37,032 nucleotides of DNA from Candidatus Blautia intestinipullorum (GCA_019120475.1 DWVA01000159.1:1-37032), one strand, 5' to 3'. Positions 8,356 through 16,427 are shown, numbered from the stretch's first letter. Notes: a model not told the origin generated them from the sequence alone. A program made the numbers and translations.

Positions 8356-8865
8356 ATGGACAACAATATGAAAAAAAGATGGATTTCCCTTTATGTAGAG
8401 AATCAGGTAGGTGTGCTCTCCAAGATTTCGGGGCTTTTTTCCGGAAAATCCTACAATCTGGACAGCCTGACGGTAGGGACGACAGAAGATCCTACGGTAT
8501 CAAGAATGACCATCGCTACTGTCAGTGACGACGAGACTTTTGAGCAGATCAAAAAGCAGCTTAACCGTATGGTGGAGGTTATCAAGGTTATTGACTTTAC
8601 GGATATTTTTGTGAGGATGAAAGAGATCCTCTATGTAAAAGTGATGAAGTGTACCGCCGCGGATAAGGTGGAGGTATTCCAGATCGCGGAGACATTTAAA
8701 GCCAAGGTGATCGACTACGGAAGAGACAGCGTGCTTGTGGAATTTGTCCAGACGGCCACAAAAAACGACGCGGTTGTGAAGCTGATGAAGGAAGAATTTA
8801 AGACTATCGAGGTCGTCAGAGGAGGCAGCGTGGGAATCGAATCCATCAGTATGATGGAGAGGTGA
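8356..8865 (+). CDS. ilvN: Acetolactate synthase, small (regulatory) subunit
   Basis: A 169-residue ACT-domain protein, the normal length for IlvN/IlvH. The N-terminal ACT domain (RWISLYVENQVGVLSKISGLFSGK, split near residues 6-29, then YNLDSLTVG) binds branched-chain amino acids, usually valine, for feedback inhibition; the second half (ILYVKVM, then GRDSVLVEFVQT, GGSVGIES) is the small-subunit C-terminal domain. The ATG at 8356 follows AAAGGAGAG. It is the second gene of the T-box operon, 19 bp after ilvB, so valine acts both on transcription (via tRNA-Val charging) and, by family knowledge, on enzyme activity. Confidence 0.95.
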   Translation: MDNNMKKRWISLYVENQVGVLSKISGLFSGKSYNLDSLTVGTTEDPTVSRMTIATVSDDETFEQIKKQLNRMVEVIKVIDFTDIFVRMKEILYVKVMKCTAADKVEVFQIAETFKAKVIDYGRDSVLVEFVQTATKNDAVVKLMKEEFKTIEVVRGGSVGIESISMMER

Positions 8866-8893
8866 TGATTTCATATGCATCTGGCGTGCAAAT

Positions 8894-8956
8894 AGGACAG
8901 GTTTCTCATGAATGAGGTATTCATGGAATTGAAGAAGATTTGTCCTGTTTGTTTTT
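8894..8956 (+). terminator. Probable terminator after ilvN
   Basis: AGGACA (8894-8899) pairs with TGTCCT (8941-8946), enclosing a perfect inner hairpin CATGAAT/ATTCATG (8907-8913/8919-8925), then GTTTGTTTTT. The outer stem is short, so termination may be partial and the next gene could receive some read-through. Confidence 0.55.
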
Positions 8957-8979
8957 AAGAGGAAAGAGGAGGAGATCAT

Positions 8980-9423
8980 ATGGGTTACAGATTCTGGGGA
9001 TGGGAACATGCGGACGCCCCGGCGGTAACAGACGAGTATAAGGGGATATGCACCCCGGTTGATCTGTATGACGCTCTGTCGGAGATCTGGTGCGCGGATA
9101 CCTGCGCGCCGAGGATGCGTCAGAACTGGACCAAGGAGAACAGAACACTGGGACAGTGTTCCATAACCGCTTTTCTGGCACAGGATATTTTCGGAGGGAA
9201 GGTGTACGGCGTACCCCGTCCTGACGGAAACTTTCACTGCTATAATGCAGCGGGGGACTGCCGTTTTGACCTGACAAGCGAACAGTTTGGAGATGAAGTT
9301 CTTGTGTATGAGAACAATCCGGAGCAGTTCCGGGAAGTGCACTTTGCCAAAGAAGAAAAAAGGCAGAGATACGAGTATCTGAAAAGAAAACTGAAAGAAT
9401 ACTGCGACAGAAGACAGCGCTAA
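8980..9423 (+). CDS. YunG-like small cytosolic protein, function unknown
   Basis: A 147-residue soluble protein. Residues about 55-100 carry the pattern GQCSITAFLAQDIFGG ... GNFHCYNAAG ... FDLTSEQF, which I recognise from the YunG-type family of uncharacterised bacterial proteins. The conserved GQC cysteine, FH histidine and following YN asparagine have the order of a papain/transglutaminase-like Cys-His-Asn site, but enzymatic activity is not established. The C-terminus is a charged helix (KEEKRQRYEYLKRKLKEY). The ATG follows AGAGGAGGAG. It sits alone between the ilvBN operon and a convergent thioesterase; no functional link is evident. Confidence 0.7.
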   Translation: MGYRFWGWEHADAPAVTDEYKGICTPVDLYDALSEIWCADTCAPRMRQNWTKENRTLGQCSITAFLAQDIFGGKVYGVPRPDGNFHCYNAAGDCRFDLTSEQFGDEVLVYENNPEQFREVHFAKEEKRQRYEYLKRKLKEYCDRRQR

Positions 9424-9453
9424 TGTACAAGGGGACAATAAGGTCGATAAATA

Positions 9454-9507
9454 AAGAAGGCTTCCGGCATCTGTGACTATAACAGTCATGGATGGGGAAG
9501 CCTTCTT
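9454..9507. terminator. Long hairpin between convergent genes
   Basis: AAGAAGGCTTCC (9454-9465) and GGAAGCCTTCTT (9496-9507) form a perfect 12-bp stem, with further pairing inside (CAT/ATG, TGACT/AGTCA). On the minus strand it is followed by TTTATTTAT, making it a better terminator for the thioesterase gene, whose stop is 5 bp away; it probably serves both genes. Confidence 0.7.
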
Positions 9508-9511
9508 AGAT

Positions 9512-9940
9512 TTATGCAGGGGCGCTGCCGGCATATCCGCAAAGCGCTTCATAAAATTCCGGAAAGTCCTTTTTCAGACGGATGAGATTTCCGGAAGTAT
9601 CCAGAAAGCAGTGTTCGGAATGTGCCTGGCAGACAACTTTTCCTTCAGTATTTTTCATGGTATAGGCAAGTTTCAGCCGCACGCCCTTAAATTCTGCGAT
9701 AGAAACGGTAATCGTGATTTTTTCAGCAAAGGTGGTGCTGATCATATATTTGCAGTCCACGGCGGTAACAGGCGAAACGATGCCCAGTGATTCCAGCTTT
9801 GCGTAATCCCACCCCATTTGGGCAAGAAAATCGACGCGGGCCTCCTCCATCCAGCGGATGTAGTTGGAGTGATGAGTGATTCCCATTTTGTCTGTCTCGT
9901 AATATTGAACGGTATGTGTATATGGTAAGAATGTGTTCAT
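9512..9940 (-). CDS. Acyl-CoA thioesterase, YbgC/FcbC hotdog family
   Basis: A 142-residue single hotdog domain. The N-terminal motif YYETDKMGITHHSNYIRWME (residues 13-32) is the active-site signature of the YbgC/4-hydroxybenzoyl-CoA thioesterase family, with the catalytic Asp at 17 and the HHSNY loop. These enzymes hydrolyse short or medium acyl-CoA or acyl-ACP thioesters in the cytosol; the natural substrate cannot be told from sequence. The ATG at 9940 is preceded by AGGAGGCAGCAGC. It has its own promoter upstream and is monocistronic. Confidence 0.88.
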   Translation of the reverse strand: MNTFLPYTHTVQYYETDKMGITHHSNYIRWMEEARVDFLAQMGWDYAKLESLGIVSPVTAVDCKYMISTTFAEKITITVSIAEFKGVRLKLAYTMKNTEGKVVCQAHSEHCFLDTSGNLIRLKKDFPEFYEALCGYAGSAPA

Positions 9941-9999
9941 GCTGCTGCCTCCTGTATGAAATTGATGCCAGCGTGAGATAACCGGACGCTTTATTTTCT

Positions 10000-10028
10000 A
10001 TTAAAACACCAATAAAAGATAAAGACAA
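10000..10028 (-). promoter_or_regulatory. Promoter of the thioesterase gene
   Basis: On the minus strand, TTGTCT (10028-10023) is separated by 17 bp from TTTAAT (10005-10000), 4/6 and 5/6 matches to the consensus hexamers. It lies about 60 bp before the ATG. Confidence 0.5.
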
Positions 10029-10153
10029 TAGAGTTATTATGAATAAAAAAATCGTAAAAGGATTTTTTTGTTAAAAATGGAAAGATGTGCGGCGAAAAAA
10101 ACACAAGAATTAAAAAAATTCTTCAAAAACTATATATAAAAATACAGAAACTA

Positions 10154-10162
10154 TGGTACAAT
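10154..10162 (+). promoter_or_regulatory. Extended -10 promoter of the MTHFR operon
   Basis: TGGTACAAT is an extended -10 element (TG-N-TACAAT, 5/6) 28 bp before the first possible ATG. There is no good -35 hexamer; the upstream region is a long A-rich tract (10040-10150) that could act as an UP-like or curved element. It contains a small AT hairpin, AAGAATT/AATTCTT, near 10106-10123. Nothing else is evident in the 250-bp gap. Confidence 0.5.
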
Positions 10163-10189
10163 TAGATTTGCTAAAGGGTTTGTAAAACA

Positions 10190-12172
10190 ATGTGTAAGGA
10201 AGGTGAGCAATTGGAAAACTATACCAAGTATAAGTTGAAAAGTAATGATGAACTGAAATCTTTGCTGGCCGACAAAGATCATCTGTTTGTCATTGCCTGC
10301 AACAAGTGCTTCAAGGAATTTGAAACCGTTGATGAACCGGATTGCGGGGAGTTTGAGAAAATTGCTGCGGAACAGGGAAAGACCATTACAGGCAGCGCCA
10401 AGGTGGACTTTCTGTGCAACAAAACGCTGACAGAAAAGAAACTTAAGGATATGATCCCGGAGGGTACGGAGAATGTGATCGTGATCTCCTGCGGCCTTGG
10501 TATCCAGACAACCGCGGAGTTAGCGGGAAAACCAGTATATGCGGCCAGCAATTCTCTGAATTACAGAGGACATCACGGAATGGCTCTTACGAAAAAGAGC
10601 TGCGATGCCTGCGCGCAGTGCTATCTGAATATTACCGGAGGAATCTGTCCTATCGTCGACTGTTCCAAGAGTCTGGTAAACGGTCAGTGCGGCGGCGCGA
10701 AAAACGGAAAATGTGAAGTGGACAGCAGCAAGGACTGCGCATGGGAAAAAATTTATTACAGACTGGAAAAACAGGGACGTCTTGAGGAGTTCTTAAACCA
10801 GCCGGTACAGATCAGAGATTACTCCAAGGTGAACGTCAAAGAGGTCAACGATTATGTAAAAGCTATCCGTGAAAATCGGCTTGACGGCTACTACGGCGGC
10901 GTTCATCCTTCAGAGCGCAAGGAATTCTCCGAGCATCTTGCCCTGGAAAGATTCCCTGAGCCGGAAGAGGTTGTGATCCCGCTTTCTATGCATGCGGGAG
11001 CTCCGGCGGAACCGACGGTAAAGGTAGGCGATACTGTAAAAGTAGGCCAGAAGATCGGCGAGGCGGCAGCCTTCATCAGCAGTCCGGTACACTCCAGCGT
11101 AAGCGGTACGGTTATTGCTATTGAACCACGTAAACATGCAACAAGAGGCGAGTGCATGTCTGTTGTCATCCGTTCAGACGGTAAAAACACTCTGCACGAA
11201 TCTGTACAGCCTCACAAGGATCTTGACAGCCTGACTCCTGACGAGATCGTAGATATCGTCCGCGAAGCCGGAATTGTGGGTATGGGCGGAGCCGGATTCC
11301 CGACTTCTGTTAAATTAAAGCCTGCGAAGCCGGTGGATACCATTCTTCTGAACGGCTGCGAGTGCGAGCCGCTTTTGACGGCGGACCACAGAGTGCTTCT
11401 GGAATATGCGGATGACGTGATCTATGGACTTAAAGCCATGATGAAGACTGTAAACGCGGAAAAGGGTATTATCGTAATTGAAGACAATAAACCGGACGCT
11501 ATTGAACTTCTGGAAGCGAAAACCGCAGAGTATGACAATATAGAAGTGGTGACAGCAAAAACGAAATATCCTCAGGGCGCTGAGAAGATGCTGATCAAGC
11601 GCGTTCTGAAAAGACAGGTTCCAAGCGGCGGTCTGCCGGCGGACGTAGGCTGTGTGGTAGCCAATGTCAGCACTACGAAAGCAATCTCCGACGCGATCCA
11701 GAAGGGTATGCCTCTGATCGAGCGTGTTGTAACAGTTACGGGAGAGAAACTGAAAAAGCCGGGCAACTATATTGTGAAGATCGGTACCAATACAAAAGAT
11801 CTGATCGATTACTGCGGCGGCACTACAGACGACGACTATATGATCAAGGCAGGCGGGCCGATGATGGGCTTTGACGTTCCGGATCCCAATGTGCCGATCA
11901 TGAAGGGTTCCAACGGAATCATCGTTATCGATACAGATGAGACAAAAGAGCAGCCGTGTATTAAGTGCGGACGCTGCGTGGACGTCTGTCCTATGGAACT
12001 TTCACCTCTCTATTTCTCCAAGTATGCCGATGAGGAGAACTGGCAGGGAATGAAGGAAAAGAACGTAATGGACTGCATCGAATGCAGATGCTGCGAATAT
12101 ATCTGTTCCTCCAAGATTCCGCTGGTCAGCAAGATCAAAGCCGGCAAAAATGCAGTAAGGGGGATGAAGTGA
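10190..12172 (+). CDS. rnfC2: MetV-like domain fused to RnfC-like NADH/electron-transfer subunit (RnfC2-type)
   Basis: A 660-residue two-part protein. Residues 20-215 are a MetV-type (MTHFR C-terminal, cysteine-rich) domain, with cysteines at 138, 141, 144, 153, 158, 167, 175 and 183. Residues about 240-640 are RnfC-like: a barrel-sandwich region (262-315), the glycine-rich nucleotide/flavin loop GIVGMGGAGFPTS (361-373), an SLBB-type region, and two [4Fe-4S] motifs (C590-x2-C593-x2-C596-x3-C600 and C629-x2-C632-x2-C635-x3-C639). RnfC-type subunits accept electrons from NADH; in Acetobacterium woodii RnfC2 works with MetF and MetV in methylene-THF reductase. Upstream of metV and metF in one transcript. 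An alternative start is TTG at 10211, which has the better ribosome site (AAGGAAGGTGA). Confidence 0.88.
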   Translation: MCKEGEQLENYTKYKLKSNDELKSLLADKDHLFVIACNKCFKEFETVDEPDCGEFEKIAAEQGKTITGSAKVDFLCNKTLTEKKLKDMIPEGTENVIVISCGLGIQTTAELAGKPVYAASNSLNYRGHHGMALTKKSCDACAQCYLNITGGICPIVDCSKSLVNGQCGGAKNGKCEVDSSKDCAWEKIYYRLEKQGRLEEFLNQPVQIRDYSKVNVKEVNDYVKAIRENRLDGYYGGVHPSERKEFSEHLALERFPEPEEVVIPLSMHAGAPAEPTVKVGDTVKVGQKIGEAAAFISSPVHSSVSGTVIAIEPRKHATRGECMSVVIRSDGKNTLHESVQPHKDLDSLTPDEIVDIVREAGIVGMGGAGFPTSVKLKPAKPVDTILLNGCECEPLLTADHRVLLEYADDVIYGLKAMMKTVNAEKGIIVIEDNKPDAIELLEAKTAEYDNIEVVTAKTKYPQGAEKMLIKRVLKRQVPSGGLPADVGCVVANVSTTKAISDAIQKGMPLIERVVTVTGEKLKKPGNYIVKIGTNTKDLIDYCGGTTDDDYMIKAGGPMMGFDVPDPNVPIMKGSNGIIVIDTDETKEQPCIKCGRCVDVCPMELSPLYFSKYADEENWQGMKEKNVMDCIECRCCEYICSSKIPLVSKIKAGKNAVRGMK

Positions 12173-12173
12173 T

Positions 12174-12797
12174 ATGTTGATTACCCAGTTAAAAGAAAAA
12201 GAAACCATCGCGTCTCTGACAGAGGGCAAAAAAGTCTTTATCATTAACTGTCATGGATGCAAAGAGGTTCATTTCCCGGAAAAAGAAGCGGAAGCGATGG
12301 AGAAAGAAATGGCTGCCGAAGGAAAGGTAACAGGGGTCCTTACGACAGATTACATATGTAATCCGGATAATATGAAGCTCCGTCTCCAGAAACATATGGC
12401 GGAAATCGAAGCCGCTGACGCTGTGCTTGTACTTTCCTGCGGAGTGGGCGTTCAGACCATTTCAGAGTATCTGGAGGATAAACCGGTATATGCAGCCTGC
12501 GATACTTATCCGCTGCCCGGATATCAGGGAGTGACTCCTCTTGAATACGACTGCGATCAGTGCGGCGAATGCTATTTGAACCTGACCGGAGGGATCTGCC
12601 CCATCACCGCCTGTTCCAAGAGCCTTGTCAACGGCCAGTGCGGAGGTTCAAAAAACGGCAAATGCGAAGTGGACAGCAGTATGGAATGCGGATGGGAGCG
12701 CATTTACAGACGCCTGGCCCAGTTAGGCCGTCTCGATGTGCTGAAATGTCCCACTCAGATCCGTAATTTCGCCACTGACGAAGAAGTTTCCAAGTGA
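12174..12797 (+). CDS. metV: MetV, zinc-type subunit of methylene-THF reductase
   Basis: A 207-residue protein of the MTHFR C-terminal domain family, the small subunit that pairs with MetF in acetogens. The cysteine pattern CDQCGECYLNLTGGICP, then CSKSLVNGQCGG and CEVDSSMECGW repeats, almost residue for residue, the N-terminal domain of the preceding fusion protein, so the two are paralogues. In the Sporomusa and Acetobacterium enzymes this subunit binds Fe-S clusters and zinc and relays electrons to the MetF flavin. The start is one base after the upstream TGA, behind AAGGGGGATGA, consistent with coupled translation and complex formation with both neighbours. Confidence 0.88.
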   Translation: MLITQLKEKETIASLTEGKKVFIINCHGCKEVHFPEKEAEAMEKEMAAEGKVTGVLTTDYICNPDNMKLRLQKHMAEIEAADAVLVLSCGVGVQTISEYLEDKPVYAACDTYPLPGYQGVTPLEYDCDQCGECYLNLTGGICPITACSKSLVNGQCGGSKNGKCEVDSSMECGWERIYRRLAQLGRLDVLKCPTQIRNFATDEEVSK

Positions 12798-12832
12798 TGA
12801 GAAACGTGTGAAAGACCTTTCAGGAATCTCCT

Positions 12833-12855
12833 GTCTGCCGCGGCAGACGCGGCAG
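12833..12855 (+). other. Alternative GC hairpins in the metV-metF gap
   Basis: Two mutually exclusive stems share bases: the 16-bp palindrome GTCTGCCGCGGCAGAC (12833-12848), and CTGCCGC (12835-12841) with GCGGCAG (12849-12855) around a 7-base loop. No T-run follows. The 98-bp gap lies between two genes whose products form one complex; the structure may tune metF expression or protect an mRNA end. Confidence 0.5.
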
Positions 12856-12895
12856 TCTGCGGGATATGATTTTAAGATGATTGGAGTAAAATAAA

Positions 12896-13777
12896 ATGAA
12901 AATTACAGAAGCATTTGAACGTGGAGAATTTGTAGTTACGGCGGAAGTAGGACCGCCGAAAGGATTTCATATTGAACATATGCTGGAGGAGGCAAAGACC
13001 TATCTCAGCGATATCACAGCAGTAAACGTAACAGATAATCAGTCTTCTGTTATGCGCCTTGGTTCCCTGGCAACCTGCAAAGCCTTAAAGGACGAGGGAC
13101 TGACTCCTATTTTCCAGATGACCTGCCGTGACAGGAACCGTATCGCTCTGGAATCCGACCTTTTAAGCGCAGCAATGTTCGGGATCGAGAACCTTCTGAT
13201 CTTAACAGGAGATCACACGAAGCTGGGAGATCATCCTCAGGCAAAACCTGTTTTTGACCTGGATTCCGTATCTCTTCTCCATACAGTGAAGCTGCTGGAA
13301 TCCGGCGTGGATCTGGGCGGAAACGAGCTGGTAGGCGAGCCGCCGAAGTTTGCCAAGGGCGCTGTCGTATCCCCCTGCAGCGATTCTGTAGATGTTCAGC
13401 TTGCGAAGATGGAGAGAAAAGTTGCCGCAGGCGCGGAGTACTTCCAGACACAGGCTGTTTATGAGCCGGAGAAATTTATCCAGTTTATGGAAAAAGCAAA
13501 ACAGTTTGGCAAACCTGTTCAGCTTGGAATCGTAATCCCGAAATCTGTGGGAATGTGCCGTTACATGAACGCAAACGTTGCCGGAATCCACATTCCGGAG
13601 GATATGATCAATGAGCTGAAAGCAGATAAAGAAAAGACAAAAGCCGGTATCACCGGAGTTGAGATCGCCGCGCGTATTATCAGAGAATGCAAGCCGTACT
13701 GCCAGGGCGTACATATCATGGCAATGGGCTGGGAGTCCAAAGTACCGTCTCTTCTGGAACAGGCAGGACTCAGATAA
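12896..13777 (+). CDS. metF: Methylenetetrahydrofolate reductase, MetF
   Basis: A 293-residue FAD-dependent TIM-barrel enzyme reducing 5,10-methylene-THF to 5-methyl-THF. Visible family features: the N-terminal TAEVGPPKG (catalytic glutamate of MetF at about residue 17), VTDNQSSVMRLGSLATC, the flavin-binding FQMTCRDRNR and LILTGDH stretches, and KSVGMCRYMN near the C-terminus. Co-transcription with metV and the RnfC-like fusion places it in the methyl branch of the Wood-Ljungdahl pathway rather than only in methionine synthesis. The ATG follows TTGGAGTAAAATAAA, a modest ribosome site. A strong terminator lies 29 bp after the stop. The other pathway genes are not in this window. Confidence 0.93.
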   Translation: MKITEAFERGEFVVTAEVGPPKGFHIEHMLEEAKTYLSDITAVNVTDNQSSVMRLGSLATCKALKDEGLTPIFQMTCRDRNRIALESDLLSAAMFGIENLLILTGDHTKLGDHPQAKPVFDLDSVSLLHTVKLLESGVDLGGNELVGEPPKFAKGAVVSPCSDSVDVQLAKMERKVAAGAEYFQTQAVYEPEKFIQFMEKAKQFGKPVQLGIVIPKSVGMCRYMNANVAGIHIPEDMINELKADKEKTKAGITGVEIAARIIRECKPYCQGVHIMAMGWESKVPSLLEQAGLR

Positions 13778-13805
13778 ACTGAATAGAAAAGATGCGTAAA
13801 CCAGG

Positions 13806-13846
13806 AGGAGCTGTTTGAAAGTTAGATTTCAGAACAGCTCCTTTTA
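13806..13846 (+). terminator. Terminator of the MTHFR operon
   Basis: AGGAGCTGTT (13806-13815) and AACAGCTCCT (13833-13842) form a perfect 10-bp stem, extended inward by TGAAA/TTTCA, followed by TTTT. It separates metF from the rubredoxin-like gene. Confidence 0.82.
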
Positions 13847-13892
13847 AAAAAACCGGGAAATTAAATTTTATTTTCAAAGGAGGCGAAACAAT

Positions 13893-15281
13893 ATGGCAAA
13901 GTACAGATGCAGTGTATGCGGCTACATTTACGATGAGGAGAAGGAAGGCGCTCCTTTTTCTGAACTGAAGGAATGTCCGGTATGTCATCAGTCCACGGAA
14001 AAGTTTATCGTTTATGAGGAAGACCATGGTATGGAGCCGCCCCGTGAAAAAGAGCTGAAGCTGGAGTATCCAAGAGAGTTTGTCCGTCAGGATGAATCCT
14101 GCAGATACATGAAAGAGATCCATGAGATGGCCGTGACAGGAAAAAGTATCTCCGCGTCTATGGGAACGGAGCTTCCTATGCCATCCTGGGACGATATTCT
14201 CATCCTGGGAGCGCAGCTTGATCCTATGCCCCTAGAGGAGGGCGCGCCTGTAAAAACGACAACAGTGATCGGAAAACATGCGGAAAAGCCGCTGGTTCTG
14301 GAGAATCCGGTGTATGTTTCCCATATGTCCTTTGGAGCTTTATCAAGAGAGGCGAAAATTTCACTGGCAAGAGGCTCCGCCATGGCAAAAAACGCCATGT
14401 GTTCCGGCGAAGGCGGAATTCTTCCGGAGGAGATGCAGGCGGCTGACAAGTATATTTTCGAGTATGTGGGAAATCTTTACAGTGTAACTCCTGAGAATCT
14501 CAGAAATGCCGACGCTATAGAGATCAAGATTGGCCAGGGTACAAAACCCGGTATGGGAGGCCATCTTCCGGGAGAAAAGGTTACCCGGGAGATCAGCGAG
14601 GTAAGAAATAAGCCTATGGGAAAAGATGTGATCGCTCCTTCCAGATTTCCCGGTATCAACACAAAAGAGGATCTGAAAAATCTCATCGCGCAGCTCAGAT
14701 ACGCCTCAGAAGGCCGTCCTATCGGCGTAAAGATCGCGGCGGGAAGGATAGAGAGAGATCTGGCCTTCTGCGTTTACGGAGAGCCGGACTTTATTACCAT
14801 AGACGGGCGCGGCGGGGCTACGGGCTCGTCTCCAAAACTCTTGAGAGATTCCTCCAGTGTTCCTACAGTTTATGCTCTTCACAGAGCAAGAAAATATCTG
14901 GACAGCATCCATTCCGACATCAGCCTGATCATTACAGGAGGCCTTAGGGTCTCTTCGGATTTTGCAAAGGCCATCGCCATGGGCGCGGATGCGGTGGCAG
15001 TTGCGTCTGCGGCCCTGATCGCAATGGCCTGTCAGCAGTATAAGATCTGCGGTACAGGAATGTGTCCTATGGGAATCGCCACGCAGGACGAGGATCTCAG
15101 AGCCCGTCTTCATGAAGACGCGGCTGCGGCGAGAGTTACGAACTTTCTGAACGTTTCGCTGGAAGAGCTGAAAATGTTTGCGAGGATCACGGGACACGAG
15201 AATCTGCATGATCTTTCCGTGGAAGATCTGTGTACGATAAGCAGGGAGATCAGCGAATATACAAACATACCTCACGCATGA
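13893..15281 (+). CDS. Rubredoxin domain fused to glutamate-synthase-like FMN/Fe-S oxidoreductase
   Basis: A 462-residue fusion. Residues 1-42 are a rubredoxin-like domain with CSVCGY and CPVCHQ knuckles binding one iron. Residues about 65-455 are the FMN-binding synthase domain of GltB (archaeal-type), with HMSFGALSREAK, IKIGQGTKPGMGGHLPG, TIDGRGGATGSSP and the FMN-phosphate region ITGGLR / AMGADAVAVASA. CKICGTGMCPMGIATQ-like cysteines (spanning CQQYKICGTGMCP) are the [3Fe-4S] ligands of glutamate synthase. It lacks the glutaminase and NAD(P)H subunits, so it is a GltB-related oxidoreductase that probably takes electrons from the rubredoxin centre; true glutamate synthesis is unproven. Start follows AAAGGAGGCG; the upstream terminator makes it the head of a new unit. 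Confidence 0.87.
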   Translation: MAKYRCSVCGYIYDEEKEGAPFSELKECPVCHQSTEKFIVYEEDHGMEPPREKELKLEYPREFVRQDESCRYMKEIHEMAVTGKSISASMGTELPMPSWDDILILGAQLDPMPLEEGAPVKTTTVIGKHAEKPLVLENPVYVSHMSFGALSREAKISLARGSAMAKNAMCSGEGGILPEEMQAADKYIFEYVGNLYSVTPENLRNADAIEIKIGQGTKPGMGGHLPGEKVTREISEVRNKPMGKDVIAPSRFPGINTKEDLKNLIAQLRYASEGRPIGVKIAAGRIERDLAFCVYGEPDFITIDGRGGATGSSPKLLRDSSSVPTVYALHRARKYLDSIHSDISLIITGGLRVSSDFAKAIAMGADAVAVASAALIAMACQQYKICGTGMCPMGIATQDEDLRARLHEDAAAARVTNFLNVSLEELKMFARITGHENLHDLSVEDLCTISREISEYTNIPHA

Positions 15282-15347
15282 TCTTGGGTTTGCCTGTTGT
15301 TGGCTTGTTTTGAAACTATACTGCTAAGAAAAATAAGGAGGTTAGTC

Positions 15348-16427
15348 ATGGAAATAAAAGAAAAACAATTTTTGGGAATAGAAGCCGGATGCAGCGCTCT
15401 TTCCTGGGAAACACAGGATGGAAAGCATCTTTGGGGACGCAATTATGATTTTGACCGTCTGGCAGAGGGAAGCGGAATGATCTTTCTTCCGCGGGAAACG
15501 GCGTATTTTGGAGTAAATGGTCCGGAAGGAACAGATTTTTCATGCACCTCCAGATATGCCTGCGCCGGAGTGGGACTGCTTTTATCCCCAAGTCCGGTAC
15601 TTTATGAGGGAATGAATGAGAAAGGGCTTATGGGCGGACAGCTTTATTACCGCGGATTCGCCGGATATGGGAAAGAGTCCTGTCCGGGCACCGATCCCAT
15701 TCAGCCGCCTTTCCTTGTATATCATCTTCTGGCGCAGTGCGCTACTGTGGAAGAAGCGGTTCGCTGTCTGGAAGAAGAATTGACCCTGGTGGACGTGCCG
15801 ATGATGGGAACGGTATCTCCGCTGCATTGGGCCTTCCATGATAAAACCGGGGAAACCGTTGTAGTGGAGCCTGATAAAGAGGGGCTTCACATTTACCGGA
15901 ATACGCTGGGGATCATGACAAACAGTCCGGGATATCCATGGCACAGGCTGAATCTTTTGAATTACGCAGGCATCAGAGATCTGGACTATGCTTCGGTGGA
16001 TCTGGACGGAGAGTCCCTGGAACAGTGCTTTTCCGGCAGCGGATGCCAGGGACTTCCCGGAGACTGGAGTTCTCCGTCCCGGTTTGTGCGTCTTGCCTTT
16101 TTGAAAAAGTATGCTCTTCCCGGAAAAAACGAGGAAGAAGGGATCAGCCGGATGTTCCATCTTTTTCAGAGTGCAGCCTTCCCTCTGGGAATGGTCCGCG
16201 TAAGCCACAAAAGCCATGTGACAGAGCTTGATAAGGATGTGGTTCCTTACGATTATACAGTGTATACCAGCATTTACTGTGCGGAATCTCTCCGCGCGTA
16301 CTGGACGACTTATGAAAACCAGCAGATACAGTTTCTGGATCTGGCGGCTCTGCTGGAAAGCAAAAAGCCGTTTTCCATTCCGCTTAGCCGGGAGCCTGTA
16401 TTTAAAAACGCAACGCCGGAGCTGTAA
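15348..16427 (+). CDS. Choloylglycine-hydrolase family Ntn-amidase (penicillin V acylase/bile salt hydrolase type)
   Basis: A 359-residue Ntn-hydrolase that cleaves linear amide bonds. The start is ATG at 15348 after AAGGAGGTTAGTC; an earlier in-frame ATG at 15297 has no ribosome site. The nucleophile is Cys15 in EAGCSALSWE, so a 14-residue propeptide must be removed to expose it, unlike classic bile salt hydrolases where Cys2 follows Met. Other active-site residues fit: Arg31 and Asp34 (GRNYDFD), Asn192 (MTNSPGYPWH) and Arg245 (SPSRFVR). Tyrosines at 100-101 replace the Asn found near this site in bile salt hydrolases, a penicillin-acylase-like trait. No signal peptide, so cytosolic. A hairpin (GCCGGAG/CTCCGGC, 16415-16436) spans the stop. 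Natural substrate (bile salt, N-acyl amino acid, acyl-homoserine lactone, penicillin V) undetermined. Confidence 0.82.
   Translation: MEIKEKQFLGIEAGCSALSWETQDGKHLWGRNYDFDRLAEGSGMIFLPRETAYFGVNGPEGTDFSCTSRYACAGVGLLLSPSPVLYEGMNEKGLMGGQLYYRGFAGYGKESCPGTDPIQPPFLVYHLLAQCATVEEAVRCLEEELTLVDVPMMGTVSPLHWAFHDKTGETVVVEPDKEGLHIYRNTLGIMTNSPGYPWHRLNLLNYAGIRDLDYASVDLDGESLEQCFSGSGCQGLPGDWSSPSRFVRLAFLKKYALPGKNEEEGISRMFHLFQSAAFPLGMVRVSHKSHVTELDKDVVPYDYTVYTSIYCAESLRAYWTTYENQQIQFLDLAALLESKKPFSIPLSREPVFKNATPEL

Noticed and set aside
6903-8366. 487-codon open frame antisense to ilvB
   Set aside because: It mirrors a strongly coding gene, has no ribosome site, and its translation is Cys/His/Phe-rich without recognisable domains.
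8866-8979. Riboswitch before the YunG-like gene
   Set aside because: The structure is a nested hairpin with a T-rich tail right after ilvN and is explained as a terminator; no known riboswitch motif is seen.
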